Source: JAPUEK01 sp963815355
Lineage (GTDB): Bacteria; Pseudomonadota; Alphaproteobacteria; Rhodobacterales; Rhodobacteraceae
NCBI GenBank assembly: GCA_963815355.1
Contig: CAWFGJ010000005.1
Coordinates: forward strand, 1-64,000
Direction: 5' to 3'
Length of the DNA stretch: 64,000 bases
How positions within the stretch are numbered: the first letter of the stretch is position 1; each line of letters opens with the position of its first letter. This document shows, piece by piece, positions 42,860 through 51,000 of this stretch. Made by a program: the position numbers and the translations under genes. The notes beneath the pieces were generated by a model. It made no database searches. It had not been told where the DNA came from and worked only from the letters and a program-made list of their open reading frames with translations.

Positions 42860-44455
42860 TTAGTTCAGCAAGGTGGTGATGCGGCGGATCGCGACGCGGC
42901 GGTTGCGGCGCTCGGCTTCAAGGGTCTTCACCTTCAGGAACTGTTCACCATAGCCTTGAACGATCAGGTTTTCAGGCGGCACGGCGAAGTATTCGGTCAG
43001 GGCAAGGGCCACGGTTTCGGCGCGCCGATCCGACAGGGCGAGGTTATAGGCGGGATCTCCCACCGCGTCGGTGTGGCCTTCGATCAGGAAGACTTCGAGC
43101 GGGTTTTCCGCGATCATCTGCACCATCAGGTCGCCCAATTGCTGCAGGTTTTCGGCCTGAGCGGGCCGGATGGCGGCGGAGCCTGTCTCGAAGGTCAGGG
43201 TGTTGATGTTGATTTCGCGTGCAAGTTCGCGCACTTGGCGGATTTCGCGGATCTGGCGCAACGAGAAGGTGCGGCCTGCCGTCTGGCCTTCGTCGGCGGT
43301 CAGGGCAAGGCGCAGGGCCGCAAGATCGGCCGTGTCGGCATAGGTATAGTCGTTGGCGTCAGCACGCGGCAGGGTGGTGATATCCACCGGGTCCACAACG
43401 ACGGTATCGTCGATCAGTGTTGATTCCCGGCCATCGACGCCGATCAGCAAGCGGCGCTGCACGCGTCCGCTGGCATCGCGGATCGTCACGATCTGGGTGC
43501 CGTCGGCGCGCTGGACGGTGGAGCGGCTGGAGCCGTCGCTGAAGGTTTCGGTACGCACAGTGGCACCCGGCTGCATCAGCAACACGTCGTCATCTTTGTA
43601 AATGTGGTAGTCGCCGTTTTCGTCCTGCACCACGATCCGGTCGCCGGTGTTGGAGACGACTTTTTCATTGTTGTTGATGATGGCACCGACAACAAGGGCG
43701 CCAAGCAAGAGCAGTCCGGCCTTTTCAAGATCGCTTTGGCCGTTGCCTTTGACTTTCGGGGTGGCGTCGATGGCGGTTCCGAATTCTTCAGTGCTGGAGC
43801 GGATGTCTTTCTTGGTCAGGGTGCGGACTTCGCCGGACTTTGCGGTGGCCGGGGTTTCGGCGGCCTTTGCGGCCTCGGTCTCTACGGCGACGACGGGAAC
43901 CTTGGCTGCCAGTGCGGCGGCGAGATCTTCGGCGGAGGGATCACATTTGATGCTGGGGTCGAGTGCCGGGCAGGGGGCGAGGATCTCGTCTCCGGCGGCG
44001 GTGTCGGCCTTGGCTGCTGCGGCGGCTTCGGCCTCGGCGGCGGCTTCTGCCGTGGCGGTGGCTTCGGTTTCGGCTGCGAGGGCTGCATCCGCTGCGGCTG
44101 CGGCTTCGGCTTCTGCGGCGGCCTGTGCTGCGAGCGCGGCTTCGGCGTCGGTCGCAGCGGTTGCTTCGGCCTTGGCGGCCTTGGCGGCGTCAAGGGCGGC
44201 GCCCAGTGCTGCGGCGTCGATCTTGGCTTGGGCTTCAGCGGAAAGGGGGGCGTCGTCGGGCGCTACGGCCCCTTCCTCTGCTGGCACGGGCAGCACGAGT
44301 TTGCCCGTTTCAACATCAAGGCAGGGCAGGTTGTCGAGCAACGCCTTGGGCGTGCAATCGATGACGGGGTCATCCTGCGCCTGCGCCATGACGGGATTCA
44401 GCAGTGACAGGGACATGACCAGGGCGGTCGTTGATTTGTAGAAGCTGCGTTGCAT
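42860..44455 (-). CDS. OmpA-family outer-membrane/peptidoglycan-associated protein with Ala-rich linker
   Basis: A 531-residue exported protein. After a signal peptide (MQRSFYKSTTALVMSLSLLN, then PVMAQAQ) comes a long Ala/Glu/Lys-rich low-complexity stretch (about residues 65-160), a middle domain with one hydrophobic segment (AGLLLLGALVVGAIINN), and a C-terminal OmpA domain (about 420-531) with EVFLIEGHTDAVGD and LSDRRAETVALAL that binds peptidoglycan. The start at 44455 (MQRSFY) matches the signal peptide. A candidate EcfG-type promoter lies 77-101 bases upstream, pointing to stress control. Confidence 0.88.
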   Translation of the reverse strand: MQRSFYKSTTALVMSLSLLNPVMAQAQDDPVIDCTPKALLDNLPCLDVETGKLVLPVPAEEGAVAPDDAPLSAEAQAKIDAAALGAALDAAKAAKAEATAATDAEAALAAQAAAEAEAAAAADAALAAETEATATAEAAAEAEAAAAAKADTAAGDEILAPCPALDPSIKCDPSAEDLAAALAAKVPVVAVETEAAKAAETPATAKSGEVRTLTKKDIRSSTEEFGTAIDATPKVKGNGQSDLEKAGLLLLGALVVGAIINNNEKVVSNTGDRIVVQDENGDYHIYKDDDVLLMQPGATVRTETFSDGSSRSTVQRADGTQIVTIRDASGRVQRRLLIGVDGRESTLIDDTVVVDPVDITTLPRADANDYTYADTADLAALRLALTADEGQTAGRTFSLRQIREIRQVRELAREININTLTFETGSAAIRPAQAENLQQLGDLMVQMIAENPLEVFLIEGHTDAVGDPAYNLALSDRRAETVALALTEYFAVPPENLIVQGYGEQFLKVKTLEAERRNRRVAIRRITTLLN

Positions 44456-44531
44456 GTCGTCCTCAATTCCAGATGGGCCCCCGGTCAAGGGGCGTGGTTG
44501 CGGCGCGGGGCCGCAGGGTCATCACCCTACA

Positions 44532-44556
44532 AACACGCGGCGGCGCGATTGGTTCC
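44532..44556 (-). promoter_or_regulatory. Candidate EcfG-type promoter of the OmpA gene
   Basis: On the - strand GGAAC (44556-44552), a 16-base spacer and TGTT (44535-44532) match the EcfG form GGAAC-n16/17-nGTT. Confidence 0.55.
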
Positions 44557-44600
44557 GCGCGCGGCGATGGCAGCCGATGTGGGCGGCCGGGTGTTTGTTT

Positions 44601-44626
44601 GGAACGAAGCGGGGGCGGGGGGTGTT
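44601..44626 (+). promoter_or_regulatory. Candidate EcfG-type promoter of the SH3-protein gene
   Basis: GGAAC (44601-44605), a 17-base spacer and TGTT (44623-44626), 66 bases before the start at 44692. It is back to back with the opposite promoter at 44532-44556. Confidence 0.55.
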
Positions 44627-44691
44627 GATCAGGTGGGAACTGGCCAGCGCGACAGGTTTGGGTGACTGGCCGCCTAAGTGAAGGAAACACG

Positions 44692-45348
44692 ATGTTTATC
44701 AGAAAAATGCTGGGTTTGTCGGCGGTTGGCGTCTTGATGGCGAGTGCCGCCATGGCCGAGACGCAGGCAGCTGCATGGACGGACCTTAATCTTCGGGCAG
44801 GCCCGGGGCCGTATTACATGATCCTTGGGGTCATCCCGGCCAGCGAAGTTGTCGATGTGCAGGGCTGTCTTGAAGGTGCCTCGTGGTGCAAGGTGACTTA
44901 CGGCGAGATCGAGGGCTGGGCGGCAGGTGACTATCTGACCTCCATTGGTGATGAGACACCGACGGCGTTGAACGTCGTGGGTTCCAAGGTGGTGGTCAAG
45001 ACGGTGACCTATGACGGCAAGCAGGATGAGGCCGTTCTGGCCGGTGGGTCTGCCGGGGCAGTTGCCGGGGCGATGATCGCGGGTCCGGTGGGTGCGGTTG
45101 TGGGTGGCATTGTCGGGGTTGTGGCCGGTGCCGCAGTCACGCCGCCGGACACCAAGTATATCACCTATGTGCAAAGCAACCCGGTCGATACCGTTTATCT
45201 TGACGGTGAAGTGGTTGTGGGTGCGGGCATTCCGGAGCCGGTCGTTCTCTACCCGGTGCCCGATAGCGCGTATTCCTATGTCTACGTCAACGGGGTGCCG
45301 GTTCTGGTTGAGACGCCGACCCGTCGTGTCGTCTATATTGTTCGCTAA
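44692..45348 (+). CDS. Exported SH3-domain / DUF1236 protein
   Basis: A 218-residue secreted or envelope protein. A signal peptide (MFIRKMLGLSAVGVLMASAA) is followed by a bacterial SH3 domain (about 27-82, LNLRAGPGPYYMILG and WCKVTYGEIEGWAAGDYL), a glycine-zipper segment (about 115-150) and a C-terminal DUF1236-like region (TKYITYVQSNPVDTVYLDGE). It probably sits in the periplasm near peptidoglycan. AAGGAA precedes the ATG. It is divergent from the OmpA gene. Confidence 0.85.
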   Translation: MFIRKMLGLSAVGVLMASAAMAETQAAAWTDLNLRAGPGPYYMILGVIPASEVVDVQGCLEGASWCKVTYGEIEGWAAGDYLTSIGDETPTALNVVGSKVVVKTVTYDGKQDEAVLAGGSAGAVAGAMIAGPVGAVVGGIVGVVAGAAVTPPDTKYITYVQSNPVDTVYLDGEVVVGAGIPEPVVLYPVPDSAYSYVYVNGVPVLVETPTRRVVYIVR

Positions 45349-45366
45349 GACACGAGACGACGCTTG

Positions 45367-45391
45367 CGCGGCCCCGATACCTGGGGCCGCG
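45367..45391 (+). terminator. Hairpin between SH3-protein gene and small membrane gene
   Basis: CGCGGCCCC-GATACCT-GGGGCCGCG is a perfect 9-pair stem 18 bases after the stop. It has no T run, so partial termination or mRNA protection is likely. Confidence 0.5.
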
Positions 45392-45419
45392 TACCATCGC
45401 TTTTCAAAGGAGACGGCTC

Positions 45420-45611
45420 ATGCCTGTCATCAATCTGGTTGTTGTTCTTGTTGTTGTCGGGGTGCTGTTGTGGGCGGTGAACAATTACATCCCTATGGAT
45501 TCCAAGATCAAACGGATCCTGAATATTGTGGTCGTGATTGCTGTGGTGATCTGGTTGCTTCAGGTGTTCGGGATCATGGGCAACATGAGCTCGATGCGGA
45601 TCGGCAACTGA
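45420..45611 (+). CDS. Thivi_2564-family small membrane protein
   Basis: Sixty-three residues with two hydrophobic helices (INLVVVLVVVGVLLWAVNNY and ILNIVVVIAVVIWLLQVFGI) separated by the conserved IPMDSKIKR loop. AAAGGAGA precedes the ATG at 45420. Function is unknown; the family is common near stress genes. Confidence 0.82.
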   Translation: MPVINLVVVLVVVGVLLWAVNNYIPMDSKIKRILNIVVVIAVVIWLLQVFGIMGNMSSMRIGN

Positions 45612-45672
45612 GCCGACCCGCGCGGTTTGTTTGCGCGGTTGGTTTGCGCGGTCGGGCCGCGGGCGTCCCGCA

Positions 45673-46233
45673 TTACGCGTTGGCGTAGTGCGGGGTGGCC
45701 GGGGTTGCGGGCGGGGGCGAGGCGAAATCCATCGGCCCCTGAATTTGCAGCGTTTGCATCAGTTGGCTGCGGGCGCGTGACACGCGGCTTTTGATGGTGC
45801 CGGGTGCCGTGCCGACCAGCTCGGCGGCCTCGTCATAGGAATGGCCCAGCGCGCCCACCAGCACCAGCGCCCGGCGCTGCCGTGCGGGAACCGTCGCGAA
45901 GGCGACGAAGAAATCGTTCAGGTCCAGGATTGCATCATGGGCAGGATCGGCGCGCAGGCGGGCCGAGTAGAGGCCGTCGGTGTCTTGCACCTCGCGCTTT
46001 TGCTGGCGGATGCGGTTCAGAAAGTTGTTGCGCAGAATGGTAAAGAGCCAGGCGTTCAGGTTGCTGCCCGGTTGATAACGCGCGCGGTTCGACCACGCTT
46101 TGAGCAGCGTTTCCTGTACCAGATCTTCGGCCCCGTCTGCCGAGTGGCAGAGCGAGAGCGCAAAGCGGCGCAGGTTCGGCATGGCGGCGATGAGCCCTGC
46201 CGTGATGGCGGGCGAGGCGGGTTGCTGGAGCAT
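45673..46233 (-). CDS. EcfG-like ECF sigma factor
   Basis: A 186-residue RNA polymerase sigma factor with region 2 (DGAEDLVQETLLKAWSNRAR, AWLFTILRNNF) and region 4 (YDEAAELVGTAPGTIKSRVS). The linker KREVQDTDGLYSARL and the LVLVGALGHSYDEAA stretch closely resemble EcfG, the alphaproteobacterial general-stress sigma factor. The usual neighbours phyR and nepR are absent here. AAAGGA precedes the ATG at 46233. Neighbouring small membrane genes and the GGAAC promoters at 44.5-44.6 kb suggest a local stress regulon. It may also belong to a sister ECF group. Confidence 0.85.
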   Translation of the reverse strand: MLQQPASPAITAGLIAAMPNLRRFALSLCHSADGAEDLVQETLLKAWSNRARYQPGSNLNAWLFTILRNNFLNRIRQQKREVQDTDGLYSARLRADPAHDAILDLNDFFVAFATVPARQRRALVLVGALGHSYDEAAELVGTAPGTIKSRVSRARSQLMQTLQIQGPMDFASPPPATPATPHYANA

Positions 46234-46274
46234 GTCGGTCCTTTCGGGAGAACTGCTATGATATTCGGGAGGGG

Positions 46275-46307
46275 CTGCCGCAGGTCTGGGGAGGGCGCCT
46301 GCGGCAG
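46275..46307. terminator. Hairpin between the holin-like gene and the sigma factor gene
   Basis: CTGCCGCAGG and CCTGCGGCAG (46275-46284, 46298-46307) form a perfect 10-pair stem in the 92-base gap, so the sigma gene may have its own promoter. Confidence 0.5.
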
Positions 46308-46325
46308 GCTTTGACGCGCGCCTGC

Positions 46326-46742
46326 CTATTTTGCGCGCAGCGATTCTGCGGTTGCTGCCCCGGCGATCAGCGCGGCCAGCAGCAGTTCCATCTTGTTCGC
46401 ACCGAAGGCTTGCATCGCGGCTTCGGTCAGGTCTGGGGCGGTGGCAGGGGCCAAAGGCTCCGGTACGGCGCGGCGCTGTGCGGTCAGCACGCGCAGCCCC
46501 AGCGCCAGCCCGCTGAGCGCCAACAGCAGCGCTGCGGCGGAAAGAGCGGCCCCTGGCGCACCGATCCGGGGGGCAAGCAGCAACCACAGTGCGGCAACAG
46601 CGCAGCCCGTGGCGGCAAGGGCCATAACCCCCGCCACGGTCGCAAATGCGGCACCCACCGCGGCGCGGCGCAGGTCAGAGGCCAGACGGGAAAGATGCAG
46701 CGCAGAGCGCAGCCGCAACACCTGAGACAGGGACGTTTCCAT
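46326..46742 (-). CDS. Phage-holin-family-like (Holin-X type) membrane protein
   Basis: A 138-residue protein with an amphipathic start, two long hydrophobic segments (about 30-58 and 62-84) and a final helix. It resembles the putative actinobacterial holin-X family often found beside DUF883 (YqjD-like) genes, as here. GGAGG stands 7 bases before the ATG at 46742. Despite the family name no phage genes are nearby; a membrane-stress role is more likely. Confidence 0.75.
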   Translation of the reverse strand: METSLSQVLRLRSALHLSRLASDLRRAAVGAAFATVAGVMALAATGCAVAALWLLLAPRIGAPGAALSAAALLLALSGLALGLRVLTAQRRAVPEPLAPATAPDLTEAAMQAFGANKMELLLAALIAGAATAESLRAK

Positions 46743-46762
46743 GGGCTGGCCTCCGGTTTGGT

Positions 46763-47071
46763 TCATTTTGTCAGCAACCGGCTGCCAACAAAGCCAAGGC
46801 TGAAGGCCAGCATCAGGCTGACCAGCGGGTGTGCATCGACCTGACGTTCCACCGCGGCGACCGAGCTTTTGCCGGCATCGGTTGCGGAGCCCATCAGGCG
46901 GGTTGCCTCGGTGTTGACTTGGGTGGCGGCGGATTCGGCGGCGCGCACGGCATCGGTCTTCAGGCTGCTGGTCAGGCGGGCGACATCGGCGCGCAGGGCG
47001 GCAAAATCGGCCATCAGCGCCTTGATGTCAGCGCTGGCGTCGGTGGTGATCTGGGAAAGTTTGGTATCCAT
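46763..47071 (-). CDS. DUF883 (ElaB/YqjD)-family membrane-anchored protein
   Basis: A 102-residue protein with a long coiled, Ala-rich helical part and a C-terminal membrane helix (HPLVSLMLAFSLGFVGSRLL), the ElaB/YqjD layout known for ribosome-binding tail-anchored stress proteins. It is next to the holin-like gene in the same direction and likely cotranscribed. Confidence 0.82.
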   Translation of the reverse strand: MDTKLSQITTDASADIKALMADFAALRADVARLTSSLKTDAVRAAESAATQVNTEATRLMGSATDAGKSSVAAVERQVDAHPLVSLMLAFSLGFVGSRLLTK

Positions 47072-47147
47072 TGGGTCAGTCCTTGTTGGTTGGGCGGAAG
47101 CGCCCGTCGTGCAAATTCGGTTGTGAAAGAAGCCGTGTCGGCCCCGC

Positions 47148-47306
47148 CTAGATGCGCCCGGTCAAAAGCAGGATCACCAGAACGAGCACCACGATGCCGA
47201 GGGTGCCAGAGGGCCAGTAGCCGTAGCCTGCGCTGTGTGGCCAGGTGGGCAGCACGCCCACAAGGGCGAGGATCAGGATGATGATCAGGATGGTGGCGAT
47301 GCTCAT
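47148..47306 (-). CDS. DUF3309 small membrane protein
   Basis: Fifty-two residues with two hydrophobic stretches around a conserved LPTWPHSAGYGYWPSG centre, the DUF3309 signature. AAGGAG precedes the ATG at 47306. Function unknown; usually stress-associated. Confidence 0.85.
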   Translation of the reverse strand: MSIATILIIILILALVGVLPTWPHSAGYGYWPSGTLGIVVLVLVILLLTGRI

Positions 47307-47482
47307 AACGAACTCCTTGGCTGTGGTCGCGGGGCCGGTGCGGTCAGGCTGTGGCGTGCGACAAGATTTCTGTATGTTCCGACACCGGCTGCACTGGGGA
47401 GTATCCGCTGGGGGACAGTCGGATTGGCATAAGCGCAGTGCCGGAACATTCGCTGACATTGGCTTGGATTTCTGGGGGGCGT

Positions 47483-47917
47483 CAGGCTCGGGAACTACCT
47501 ATCCGTGTGTGGCGGGGGGGGATGTCGGGGAGGGGTGGCCAAACAATAGGGCGGGCGCGCCCAAGCGATGCCCGCCCTGATGATCCGCCCGGTCGTTCAG
47601 GCGGCGTGGGCCATCTGACAGCATTCAGGTTGGCCATCCTTGTCGGTAAAGGCCATCGTCACGGTGTCACCCGGCTTGAAGTCGGCAAGATCAACCGCTT
47701 GGCCGCAATGGCAGACCTTTCCGGTATCAAGGGTGACGTTGTGCGCGGCGGGGTCGATTGATTTGATGGTGCCAATGGTCTCGCTGTGGTCTTCCGGCAC
47801 GTGCTTTTTCATTTCCACGGTAATCTCCTGATCGTTAAGGGGGGGGGTCCCCTTACGGGGGGCTCGCCTGGCAATTTTTGACCTGTGTCGGCGGCGCGCG
47901 ACAGGCTCGGGAACTAC
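47483..47917. repeat. 16-base direct repeat around the small Cys gene
   Basis: CAGGCTCGGGAACTAC occurs at 47483-47498 and 47902-47917, on either side of the gene at 47597-47818. The second copy is part of a GGGAAC...GTTCCC inverted repeat (47909-47934) upstream of the CheB/CheR kinase. The 290-base stretch 47307-47596 has no other clear element. Confidence 0.55.
47597..47818 (-). CDS. Small Cys-containing DUF1344/OB-like protein
   Basis: Seventy-three residues with a beta-barrel-like pattern (ETIGTIKSIDPAAHNVTLDT, then FKPGDTVTMAFTDKDG) and the extra cysteines VCHCGQ and ECCQM with His near the end, which could bind a metal such as copper. The GTG at 47818 has AGGAG 6 bases upstream; ATG 47812 is an alternative. 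It has no signal peptide. Exact family uncertain. Confidence 0.68.
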   Translation of the reverse strand: MEMKKHVPEDHSETIGTIKSIDPAAHNVTLDTGKVCHCGQAVDLADFKPGDTVTMAFTDKDGQPECCQMAHAA

Positions 47918-48052
47918 GCAGCGGCAGGGTTCCCCCCTTGGTCGTGCGCGCTTGCGAAAGTTCCACGGAGGGTTTCTGTCTGTGATACGATGTCGTTGTG
48001 CCGGATGGGTACCAAGGGCGCGCCTCGGCGGGCGGAACCGCGGCAGGACTCC

Positions 48053-51000
48053 ATGACAAATTTCAAAACTCTGAACGCGCGCAATGATTTTCCGGTGGTG
48101 GGGATCGGCGCTTCGGCCGGTGGGCTTGAAGCCTGCCAGCATATGTTTGAGGCGATGCCCGAAAAGACCGGCATGGCGTTTTTGCTGATCCAGCATCTGT
48201 TGCCGGATCATTCCAGCCTGATGGTCGATCTGCTGGCGGGGCGCACCAAGATGCGCGTGGCGCAGGCGACCGAAGGTATGCGCCTTGAGCCGGATCATTT
48301 GTATCTTATTCCGCCGGGCATGGTGATGTCGGTGGCGGGGGGGGCGGTGCATCTGGAACCCGCTGTGGTTGGGCCTGCGCTGCGGCTGCCCTTTGACCAT
48401 TTGCTGCGATCAATGGCCGCTGATCTGGGCGCACGCGCGGTGGCGGTGGTGTTGACCGGTACCGGGTCTGACGGCAGCGCAGCACTGGGGGCCATTCGCG
48501 ACGCTGGTGGTGCGGTCTTTGTGCAAGACCCCGATGAGGCCGCCTTTGAGGGCATGCCGCGCGCCGCCTTGGCCACGGGGATGGCGACGCGCACCGAAAC
48601 GCTGGCCGGACTGGCGCGCGCGCTGATCGCCCATGCGACGGCGTGGCGGATGCCGCCGGGGGCCGCCGATGTGTCGGACGCGCTAAAGGGCATTGTGGCC
48701 CTGTTGCGCGACACGATGCACCACGACTTTTCGCTCTACAAAACCGGGACTTTGCAGCGGCGCATTGAGCAGCGCATTGCGCTGTTGCCGTTGCAGCGGG
48801 GCGATCTGGGCGGCTATCTCGCCTTGCTGCAGACCGACAAGGATGAGGCCGAACGGCTGGCGCAAAACCTGTTCATCAATGTGACCGGGTTCTTCCGCGA
48901 TGCCGAGGTGTTCGCCCTGCTCGAGTCCCAGATCATTCCCGGTATCGTGCAGGCCCATGCCGGGAAACTGCCGATCCGCATTTGGGTGATCGGCTGCAGC
49001 ACCGGGCAAGAGGCCTATTCCCTGGCCATGTTGTTTTTCGAGGCGATCACGGCGGCAAAGGCCGACTGTCAGGTGCAGATCTTTGCCACCGACGCCGACA
49101 CCAATGCCTTGGCCGAAGCGCGCGACGGCTATTACAGCGACGTGCAAGGCGTGACCAAAGCGCGGCTGGCGCGGCATTTCGAGGCTGACGGCGCCGGTTA
49201 TCGGGTGAAGACGGCGTTGCGCGCGGCGGTGACGTTTGCGCAGCATGACGTGTTGTCTGACCCGCCTTTTGCCGGTCTGGATTTTGTAAGCTGCCGAAAT
49301 GTGATGATCTATCTTGCGCCACAGGCGCAAGGGCAACTGCTGGAGTCGTTCCATCTTGCGCTGGTGCCCGGGGGGTTGCTGCTGTTGGGCAGCGCCGAGA
49401 CCGCCGACGCGCAGGGGGCCCGGTTCCGATCCGTATCTGAGACCGGTCGGCTTTACCGCAATCAGGCGCGTCTGGGGCTGCGGGCCAACGATGGCGCGCA
49501 ACGGCCCGCCCATCCTGCCCCCGCCGACCCTGCGCTGGGTCCGGTTGCGGGCCCCGAGGTAGAGCTGGAAGAAGGCCGGCTGGATCTGCCGGCCCGTGAG
49601 GTGCCCTATCAGGGCGACCTTGCCGATGCGCTGCGCGAGTTGGACCTTGCACTGGCCGCCAAGCAGGCCCTGCGCAAGGACGCGCGGCAGGCCTCGCAGG
49701 AATATCAGGCCGCCAACGAGGAACTGCTGGCGTCGAAAGAAGAATTGCAGTCGCTGAATGAGGAACTGACCGCGCTGAACGGCCAGTTGCAGGAAACGCT
49801 TTCAACCCAGCGTGCCACGGCGGACGATCTGCAAAACGTGCTCTACAGCACCAATGTGGCCACGCTGTTTTTGGACGCCGATCTGCAGATCCGCTTCTTT
49901 ACCCCGGCGGTGCTGGCCTTGTTCAGCCTGCGGCCCGGCGATATCGGGCGCCCGTTGGCCGATCTGGCGCCGCTGTCGTCGGACCGCGAGCTTTTGGCCG
50001 ATGCGCGCGCCGTGCTGACTGGCGAGCCGTCGGTCGAGCAGGAAATCGAGGCGCAGGCGGGCAAATGGTTCAACCGGCGGGTCTTTCCTTACTTGACCCG
50101 CAGCGGCAAGATCGCCGGGGTGGTCATCACGTTTACGGACTATACAGATCGGCGCAAGATCACCGAATCCTTGGCCGCAGCCGAGCGCACGGCGCAGTTG
50201 GCCAGCGATGCCAAGACCCGGTTTCTGGCCGTGGCCAGCCACGATCTGCGCCAGCCGTTGCAAACCATGGTCATCCTGCAAGGTCTGCTGGCGGCGGCGG
50301 CCACCAATCAACGCTCTGCCGACCTGACGATCCGGCTGGGAGAGACGCTGGCCGCGATGGCGCGGATGCTGGATGTCTTGCTGGACATGAACCAGATCGC
50401 GGCGGGGGTCATCCGGCCCGAAAAGACCTTGTTCCCGATTGATGAGATCTTTGAACGCTTGCGGGCCGAGTTTTCCTATTCCGCACGGGCCAACGGGTTG
50501 GAGTTGCACATTCTGCATTCCAGTCTTGAGGTCAATTCCGACCCAAGTCTGCTGGAGCAGATCCTGCGGAACCTGTTGTCGAACGCCTTGAAATACACCC
50601 ACAAGGGCAAGGTGCTGATCGGCTGTCGCAGGCGCGGCAAAGGGGTTGATATCGAGGTCTGGGACACCGGGATCGGTATTGCCGAATCCGAGATTGAGGC
50701 GATTTTTGAGGAATACCATCAGGTTAACAACCCTGCGCGTGAACGCAGTCTGGGGCTGGGGCTGGGGTTGAGCATCGTCAAACGGTTGGGTGTTCTATTA
50801 TCACACCAGATCGGCACGGTTTCGCGGCCCGGTCACGGATCGGTCTTTACCGTCTCGATTGACGAGGCGACGGCGCAGCCTTCGCGGGCGAAGCCTCTTG
50901 CGCCCAAAGTGCGGCCCACGCAAAGCCTTGTGCTGTCGGGCAAGGTGCGGATCATGGTGGTTGAGGACGATCCGGATGTGCGCGATCTGCTGGACATGGT

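Noticed and set aside
40741..42860. Integrated element with att repeats at tRNA-Thr
   Set aside because: No duplicated tRNA 3' end and no integrase were found, so only a decayed accessory stretch is claimed.
43882..44193. Pro/Gln/Lys-rich frames in the OmpA linker region
   Set aside because: They are frame shadows of the Ala-rich low-complexity linker of the real OmpA-family protein.
44636..44659. Second GGAAC promoter before the SH3-protein gene
   Set aside because: GGAAC-n15-GTTT has a spacer that is too short; the element at 44601-44626 fits better.
46326..46742. Prophage remnant because of the holin-like protein
   Set aside because: No lysin, structural or integrase gene is near, and the DUF883 neighbour is a usual chromosomal partner.
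47491..47520. EcfG promoter at the GGAAC of the 16-base repeats
   Set aside because: No GTT box occurs at 16-17 bases from either GGAAC; only the pair at 44.5-44.6 kb fits.
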